A stretch of 64,000 nucleotides of DNA from Pseudomonas synxantha BG33R (lineage in GTDB: Bacteria > Pseudomonadota > Gammaproteobacteria > Pseudomonadales > Pseudomonadaceae), in the NCBI RefSeq assembly GCF_000263715.2, contig NZ_CM001514.1, positions 5,201,498 to 5,265,497 on the forward strand, given 5' to 3'. A program made the position numbers and the translations under genes. Position 1 is the first letter of the stretch; the number at the start of each line of letters is the position of its first letter. The notes beneath the pieces were generated by a model that was not told the DNA's origin, ran no database searches, and was given only the letters and a program-made list of their open reading frames with translations. This document shows, piece by piece, positions 58,901-64,000 of the stretch.

Positions 58901-59608
58901 CCAGGGTGCCTTGAGGGTCGTCAGCGCGGCGCGACGCTCTTGCAAACAAGCGTTGATCAGTTCGGCCGGCTCGCGACTTTCGTCGGTGGGCCGCTCGCTG
59001 CCGAACAGCGCACGCACCCTTGGCATCAGCGCCGCGGGGCCGCCCCAATTGTTGCGCACCCAGTTGAGCGCATCGTCGTGCATCGGGTAGCAGAACAATC
59101 GCCAGTAATCGCGCAGCACTTCGCCCAGCAGGTCGCTATGGTCAGTTTCCAGGGTCTGGGTGAACAGGCTGCCACTGTCGAACGCATGTTCACGCAACAT
59201 ACGCTGGCACCAGCTGTGGATAGTCGAGACCGCCGCTTCATCCATCCATTGCGCGGCGATGTCCAGGCGGTTGGCGCAGGCCGGCCATTGCTGCGGGGCG
59301 TATTGCTCGCGCAGGTCGGCGATCAACGCATCGGGCTGTTCGATTTCGTCGCGAAAGAAGCGCGCAGCTTCGGCCAGGCGGATGCGGATGCGTTCACGCA
59401 GCTCCTTGGTGGCCGCATCGGTGAACGTGACGACGAGAATTTGCGGCGGCAGCAGTTCGCGGCCGAAGCCGGACTCATCACCACCATGGCCGAGCACCAG
59501 GCGCAGGTATAACGCAGAGATGGTGAAGGTCTTGCCAGTGCCGGCACTGGCTTCAATCAACTGGCTGCCTTTAAGCGGGAATGCCAGGGCCAAGGGTTTG
59601 CCGATCAT
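55937..59608 (-). CDS. recB: RecBCD helicase-nuclease subunit RecB
   Basis: 1223 residues from MIGKPLALAFPLKGSQLIEASAGTGKT at 59608; the ORF extends 23 codons upstream inside recC and is rejected because the chosen ATG overlaps the recC stop as ATGA. UvrD-type helicase with Walker A ASAGTGKTFT, LIDEFQDTDPVQYSIFD, GDPKQAIYAFRGAD, VTIHKSKGLEYDLVFLPF and LTRAKH. C-terminal nuclease with FIDLTFEHEGRYYVADYKSNWLG (Asp/Asp/Lys). 3'-5' helicase and Chi-regulated nuclease. Confidence 0.97.
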   Translation of the reverse strand: MIGKPLALAFPLKGSQLIEASAGTGKTFTISALYLRLVLGHGGDESGFGRELLPPQILVVTFTDAATKELRERIRIRLAEAARFFRDEIEQPDALIADLREQYAPQQWPACANRLDIAAQWMDEAAVSTIHSWCQRMLREHAFDSGSLFTQTLETDHSDLLGEVLRDYWRLFCYPMHDDALNWVRNNWGGPAALMPRVRALFGSERPTDESREPAELINACLQERRAALTTLKAPWQQWAAELRDICLQAVAAKTVDGRKMQARYFEPWFEKISAWAADETLEQLDIGTGFTRLTPEGMAEAWKGEPPQHPGIEAMAGLKASLDALPTPDAAVLQHAAGWVGKRFEEEKRRRAEMGFDDMLIRLNAALQADGGERLASVIREQFPVALIDEFQDTDPVQYSIFDSIYRIDENHLDSGLFLIGDPKQAIYAFRGADIYTYLRARQSTTGRHHTLGTNFRSSHAMVEAVNHVFQRAETGRGAFLFREPNGDNPVPFHPVLSQGRSEHLQVDGQPLPAMNLWHLPTDQPISTAVYRQHLAAACATQIVALLNGGQQGTAGFVKEGSLKGVLPSDIAILVRDGKEAQAVRAELASRGVRSVYLSDKDSVFAAQEAHDLLAWLKACAEPDVERPLRAALACVTLNLSLAELERLNQDELAGESRVMQFRGYRAIWRTQGVLPMLRRLLHDFKLPQTLIARSDGERVLTNLLHLSELLQQAASELDGEQALIRHLAEHLALSGQAGEEQILRLESDEQLVKVVTIHKSKGLEYDLVFLPFICSAKPVDGSRLPLHYHDEHGKSQVSLRPTAELIAQADDERLAEDLRLFYVALTRAKHACWLGIADLKRGNNSSSVLHLSALGYLLGGGTSLGESTGLARWLLDLQEGCPAIRYGLVPDIQDVLFHPPRNEAMLLAPLLPKRKAAENWWIASYSALRIGDSMSAASLEAPESPQAQKLFDDERLDPDAPREVVASGGDIHRFPRGPNPGTFLHGLLEWAGEEGFNVTPEAIEKAVGARCNRRNWEGWIVTLSGWLGHLLQTPLPLYNDHVTLSGLEQYQIEMEFWFASHTVDVLALDKLVCRHTHGGVSRVAAEPVLLNGMFKGFIDLTFEHEGRYYVADYKSNWLGPDDSAYTQQAMEQSILEHRYDLQYVLYLLALHRQLKARLPDYDYDQHVGGALYLFLRGTQSVSQGAYFTRPPRELIESLDLLFQGKPIAPKVEPVWEQGVLL

Positions 59609-62600
59609 GCGCTGGCCTCCGCGCTGGAAAGCGATCGCCATGGTGCGTTGATGAGCGGACGATACAGGGTTTCGCACCAGCCTTCGAATTCCTCACTGGC
59701 GACCAACGCCGCGTAGTCGGGAAATTGCCGCGTGAGAGCAGGCGTTTCGCGGCGTTCGCCGTCAGTGGTGATGCCATCGCCTTCGTAAGCTTTGCTGGCC
59801 GCGGCTTGGGCCTTGGCGGGGTCAGTTTGGCCGAGCCAGGCGAAAGCGGTTTTTACTGCAACGGGCAGCGGTGTGCTCATACCGGTGTGCCAAGCCAGCA
59901 GCAGGTTGCCGAGGATTTCCTGGGCAGTAGGTTTATCCAACGGCTCGAGCAGCAAGGTGTCGTCACTTGCTACCAGGCCGGTACTCAATGGCAGGCCACA
60001 GGCGCAGGCCACCACATGGTTGACCCAAGGGCGGATCAAGCGATGCCACTTGCGTGTCTTGATCGAGCCAATGCTGTTGGGGATGGTGGTAACGCTTAAC
60101 AGGCCGCCATCGCTGCGGCGATGCAAGCCGCTGATCCAACCTTCCAACTGAATGCCTCGATACTCAAAAGTGATAGGTTCAGCGCCGGTATGTGGGGTCG
60201 GCCACAGCGCCAGAAGCTGTTGATAGCGCTGCACCAGATCCGGCAACGGCTCGATCAACTCCTTACGCAGGCACTCACCGAAACCGACCATCGGCAACAG
60301 GCCACTGCCCTGCAAACGCAGGGCTTGGGCGTTGAGGGCCTGGTCGAGGTGATCGGGGTGGGTCAGTGCAGCATTTAGCAGACTGTCGCTGAGGCTATAG
60401 CGCTGCAGTGCGTCGAGGACGAAGGGTTCTTCGTCAGCCAGAGGCACTTCTGCGGCTTCGAAGAATACTTTCAGACGCTGGCTGAAGAAATGTTTGACCG
60501 GGTTGCGCAAGAAGTCCTGCAACTGACCGAGGCTCAGGGGTTCTTCCTGTTGATGCTGCAGCAATACATTCGCTGGGGGCATGACATCCCGCGCTTCATG
60601 CAGCAATTGCCATTCGCGGGCGTAGCTGAACAGTGGATCGCCCTCATGGAAGTAGCGGGCGCTGAAGGGTTGGAGCGGGTGTTCCTGGGTCATTGCGTCG
60701 ATCAGCGGCTTATCGCTGCCGGCGTGCTGCCAGCCGCTGGCGAGGTGGTCGCGCAACTGGCCGATCAATACCGAGGCAGGGCGATCGCTGTTATCGCGGA
60801 TGCTGCGGCCAACCCAACTGATATAGAGCTGGTCGCGGGCCGAGAGCAGCGCTTCGAGCAGTAAGTAGCGGTCGTCTTCGCGGCGCGAACGGTCACCGGG
60901 ACGGTAGTCGCTGCCCATCAGGTCGAAGTCCAGCGGCGGTTGTGCTCGTGGGTAGTCGCCGTCGTTCATGCCGAGCAGGCAGACCAGCTTGAACGGGATC
61001 GCACGCATGGGCATCAGGGTACAAAAATTGACAGCTCCGGCGAGAAAGCGCTGGGACAAGCGGCCCTGATCCAATCCGGCCAGCCATGCCTCACGGACGA
61101 CCGTAAGCGGTAACTCGTCCTGCAAGCCAACGGATTCGCAGGTTTCCAGCCAGGTCTCTCTCAGTTGCTCAAGCTGGCCCAAGAGGTAGTCATCGTGCTC
61201 GCTGCTGGGCAGGAAGAACAGCTGCATCAAGCGTTGCAATCGCTCGCCCCACACCCTGGGAGCAGCCGGTTGTGATAACGCCTGATGGGCATCATTCAAG
61301 GCGTCGAGCAGGGCGACCAGCGGGCCGATCAATGCCGCATCGAGGCCGCCGATTTCGTCGTAGGGCTCAATACCTTCACAGGCCATGCCAGTGCCGACTG
61401 CATAGCCCAGCAACATACGGCGCAGGCCGAATCGCCAGCTGTTTTGTTCCAGATCTGTGGGTAGACCCAAACCGACACGTTGTTCGGCGTTCAGCCCCCA
61501 GCGGATACCGGCACCTTCGATCCAGCGATGCAGGGTGGGCAGGTCGCGCTCTTTGATAGCAAAACGCTCACGCAGGGCGGGAACGTCGAGCAGGTCGAGG
61601 ATTTCACTGACGGGGAAACGACTGTCGGGAAGCTTGAGCAGATGTTCGACGGCGATCAGTAGCGGGTCGCGGCCGCGTTGGCCTTGGTCTGTCAGGGTAA
61701 AGGGGATGAAGCGTGGGTCATTTCGCTCAAGCTGGCCGAAGACCGCGCGGATGTGCGGCGCGTAGCTGTCGATGTCGGGAACCATGACGATGATGTCCCG
61801 AGGGCGCAACGTTGGATCGGCGCTGAAGCGTTGGAGCAATTGGTCGTGGAGGATTTCCACTTCGCGCTGGGCGCTGTGGGCGATGTGGAACCGGATGGAC
61901 GTATCATGCTCCAGATCAACAGCGGGCCACAGTTCGCGGGTTTCATTCAGCGGGCGCAGTTCGAGGATATCGTCCTGGAGCTGGTTGAGCAGCGTGGTGG
62001 GTTCGCTGTCACTGAACAGATCGATTCGCCCATCGCGAAAGGCGGCGCGGTAGCTGTTGGGGTCATCGTAGCTGTCCAACAAACTGATGTAATCACGGCC
62101 CTGCTTGCCCCAGGCTGCCAGTAGCGGATGGGCGTGCTGGTGCAAGGTTTGAGGATCGATAGTGACCGGCATACCGGCTTTGCGCGCCTGGCGCTTGTAT
62201 TCATTACGCAGTAAATCCTTGTCGGCGACGATGTCGGACCAATGATGGCGGCAAGGGTTATGTACACAGAGCAGGACCTGGCTGAAACGGGCCAGGCCAG
62301 CGAGGGCTTCCAGTGCTTGGGCCGGCAGTGATGAAATGCCGAATACAATCACCCGGGAAGGCAAGCCGGGCGGCGCTTGCTCAAGGCTGTTGATGCGCTC
62401 GATGAAGCGCTGGTGAACGCCGGCTCGGCTTTCAGCCATGCCCTCCTCTCCTACATCCAGCAGCAGCGCACGCCATAACTCGGCTTGCCAGCAGTTGGCA
62501 GGGTTGAGGGGCTTGGATTCGCCTCGACCATTGCGCAGTTGGTGCCGACCTGCGGCCCAGTCTTCCAGCCAATCAGCGCGGTAGACCTGGTATTGGTCGA

Positions 62601-63057
62601 ACAAATCGGCCAAGCGCTCGGCAAGTTGGTAGCGTTTGCGCAGGTCGGTGTCTTGAGTCAGGAAGCGCTGTAGGGGCTCAAAATGCGGCTGGCCAATCAG
62701 TTCGGGTAACAGGCGCATAAGACGCCAGGTCAGCGGGGCTTTATCGAGCAGGGACTTGGGTGGAATTTCATCACGGCCCAGGACCATGCGGTAGAGCTGC
62801 CACATAAAGCTGCCAGGCAGTTGCACGTCGATTGCTGCGGCAATGCCGCAGCCGCCCATATCATCTTCTTGCGGATCTTCAGCCAAGGCCAGCTTGAGCC
62901 ATTGGGCGATGCCGTTGCTTTGTACCAACGCGATTTCGTTTTCCAAAGGTGCCAGTGGATAACGGCGCATCCAGCTGACCACCAGGCTGCGCAGTTCGTC
63001 CAGGCGGTTACCGTGAACCACCATGAATCCAGGGCTGAGGGACGTTGCGTCCGGCAT
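59605..63057 (-). CDS. recC: RecBCD subunit RecC
   Basis: 1150 residues. Inactive helicase/nuclease-like scaffold that recognises Chi and holds the pin splitting the duplex. N-terminus FMVVHGNRLDELRSLVVSWMRRYPLAPLENEIALVQSNGIAQWLKLALA is typical, as are SSLPAQALEAL, MVPDIDSYAPHIRAVFG and LLGMNDGDYPRAQPPLDFDLM. First gene of recC-recB-recD, followed with a 4-bp overlap by recB. Promoter in 63058-63170. Confidence 0.97.
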   Translation of the reverse strand: MPDATSLSPGFMVVHGNRLDELRSLVVSWMRRYPLAPLENEIALVQSNGIAQWLKLALAEDPQEDDMGGCGIAAAIDVQLPGSFMWQLYRMVLGRDEIPPKSLLDKAPLTWRLMRLLPELIGQPHFEPLQRFLTQDTDLRKRYQLAERLADLFDQYQVYRADWLEDWAAGRHQLRNGRGESKPLNPANCWQAELWRALLLDVGEEGMAESRAGVHQRFIERINSLEQAPPGLPSRVIVFGISSLPAQALEALAGLARFSQVLLCVHNPCRHHWSDIVADKDLLRNEYKRQARKAGMPVTIDPQTLHQHAHPLLAAWGKQGRDYISLLDSYDDPNSYRAAFRDGRIDLFSDSEPTTLLNQLQDDILELRPLNETRELWPAVDLEHDTSIRFHIAHSAQREVEILHDQLLQRFSADPTLRPRDIIVMVPDIDSYAPHIRAVFGQLERNDPRFIPFTLTDQGQRGRDPLLIAVEHLLKLPDSRFPVSEILDLLDVPALRERFAIKERDLPTLHRWIEGAGIRWGLNAEQRVGLGLPTDLEQNSWRFGLRRMLLGYAVGTGMACEGIEPYDEIGGLDAALIGPLVALLDALNDAHQALSQPAAPRVWGERLQRLMQLFFLPSSEHDDYLLGQLEQLRETWLETCESVGLQDELPLTVVREAWLAGLDQGRLSQRFLAGAVNFCTLMPMRAIPFKLVCLLGMNDGDYPRAQPPLDFDLMGSDYRPGDRSRREDDRYLLLEALLSARDQLYISWVGRSIRDNSDRPASVLIGQLRDHLASGWQHAGSDKPLIDAMTQEHPLQPFSARYFHEGDPLFSYAREWQLLHEARDVMPPANVLLQHQQEEPLSLGQLQDFLRNPVKHFFSQRLKVFFEAAEVPLADEEPFVLDALQRYSLSDSLLNAALTHPDHLDQALNAQALRLQGSGLLPMVGFGECLRKELIEPLPDLVQRYQQLLALWPTPHTGAEPITFEYRGIQLEGWISGLHRRSDGGLLSVTTIPNSIGSIKTRKWHRLIRPWVNHVVACACGLPLSTGLVASDDTLLLEPLDKPTAQEILGNLLLAWHTGMSTPLPVAVKTAFAWLGQTDPAKAQAAASKAYEGDGITTDGERRETPALTRQFPDYAALVASEEFEGWCETLYRPLINAPWRSLSSAEASA

Positions 63058-63177
63058 AACGGCTTCCTTGGGAAAAGCAAAATCGAGGGGTGGACTTTAG
63101 CACTGTGGTGCATGGGGCGGACACAGCCTGACAGGCGTGCGCAAAACAGGGTGGACGCTTTTCGACCGCCCAAAACA

Positions 63178-63209
63178 AAACCCCTGTTTGCGTTAGCAAA
63201 CAGGGGTTT
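63178..63209 (-). terminator. rRNA operon terminator
   Basis: AAACCCCTGTTTG / CAAACAGGGGTTT, perfect 13-bp stem with a 6-nt loop, T-run on the minus strand, 11 bp past the 5S 3' end. Confidence 0.92.
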
Positions 63210-63219
63210 CAGAATTTAA

Positions 63220-63335
63220 TCTTGACGATGACCTACTCTCACATGGGGAAACCCCACACTACCATCGGCGATGCATCGTTTCACTACTGAGTTCGGGATG
63301 GGATCAGGTGGTTCCAATGCTCTATGGTCGTCAAG
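63220..63335 (-). rRNA. rrf: 5S ribosomal RNA
   Basis: About 116 nt read on the minus strand, beginning near TTGACGACCATAGAGC and ending GAGAGTAGGTCATCGTCAAG, with the universal CCCATCCCGAACTCAG and CGCCGATGGTAGTGTGGGG blocks. Ends are approximate. Last gene of the rrn operon. Confidence 0.95.
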
Positions 63336-63494
63336 AAATTCGGGTACTGAGTCGTGACCAGTTGGTCTCGCTTCAGCAAATTGGGTATGTGACAGCTTTC
63401 GGTGTTTTGTGAGCGTCGAACTTTCGGTTCATTGCGTCTTCACACACCGCAATCTGATGCTCTTTCGAGAAACAAATTGCTTGGGTGTTATATG

Positions 63495-64000
<506 letters not shown>

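Noticed and set aside
57053..59512. 819-codon plus-strand frame
   Set aside because: Antisense shadow of recB, which carries every expected helicase/nuclease motif; typical of GC-rich DNA.

Overview
The window comes from the chromosome of a Pseudomonas of the P. fluorescens group. The rplU-rpmA-obgE / ispB junction, the yfiRNB and recCBD operons, the kyn/ant/cat genes and about ten REP/REPIN palindromes of the GTGGGAGSNGGCTTGC type all fit that lineage. No phage, plasmid, IS element or CRISPR array is visible. The genes look native and have uniform GC-rich codon use, except a few AT-rich intergenic stretches (about 32.35-33.1 kb and 47.2-47.8 kb).

Layout. 0-4.4 kb: core genes (obgE 5' part, rpmA, rplU, ispB), a YjdM zinc-ribbon protein, a Fur-box-controlled small protein and fklB. 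4.7-6.6 kb: a chemoreceptor. 6.6-7.2 kb: an isolated unit with a 32-codon ORF and a long leader carrying a duplicated SD/mini-ORF element. 7.2-11.3 kb: a gntP-rpiR-D-aminoacylase-glyoxalase operon. 11.5-17.4 kb: an LprI-like secreted protein, a SulP anion transporter, a nucleotide-sugar-epimerase-like SDR with a LysR gene, and TauE with a divergent LysR gene.

17.4-31.6 kb is a catabolic supercluster from tryptophan to the ortho-cleavage intermediate: amino-acid permease, kynU, kynR, catBCA with catR, antABC with antR, a second aromatic-type permease, and kynBA. It encodes tryptophan -> N-formylkynurenine -> kynurenine -> anthranilate (+ alanine) -> catechol -> cis,cis-muconate -> muconolactone -> enol-lactone. 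Genes for the last steps (pcaD, pcaIJ, pcaF) are not in the window. A 15-bp element shared by the kynU and kynB upstream regions suggests that KynR ties the two kyn loci together.

32-42 kb holds a cupin, then a small ribbon-helix-helix protein followed by a 1050-residue protein that joins an alpha-helical-barrel-like N-terminal half to a MurF-type amide ligase; I know of no assigned function for this protein. Convergent with it is a BapA-like type I secreted adhesin operon (adhesin, TolC, ABC exporter, HlyD adaptor, secreted alpha/beta hydrolase). The adhesin contains an uninterrupted (Asp-Ala)190-Asp tract encoded by 1143 bp of hexanucleotide repeats. 47.8-51.3 kb: mmsAB (valine catabolism) with a divergent LysR gene. 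51.4-53.7 kb: the yfiRNB cyclic-di-GMP module. 53.9-63.1 kb: recC-recB-recD. 63.2 kb to the end: 3' end of an rRNA operon (5S and 23S, minus strand).

The strongest leads for something undescribed are the RHH/MurF-fusion pair at 32.5-36.3 kb, the Asp-Ala adhesin with a hydrolase in its secretion operon, and the small-protein/leader-RNA unit at 6.6-7.15 kb.
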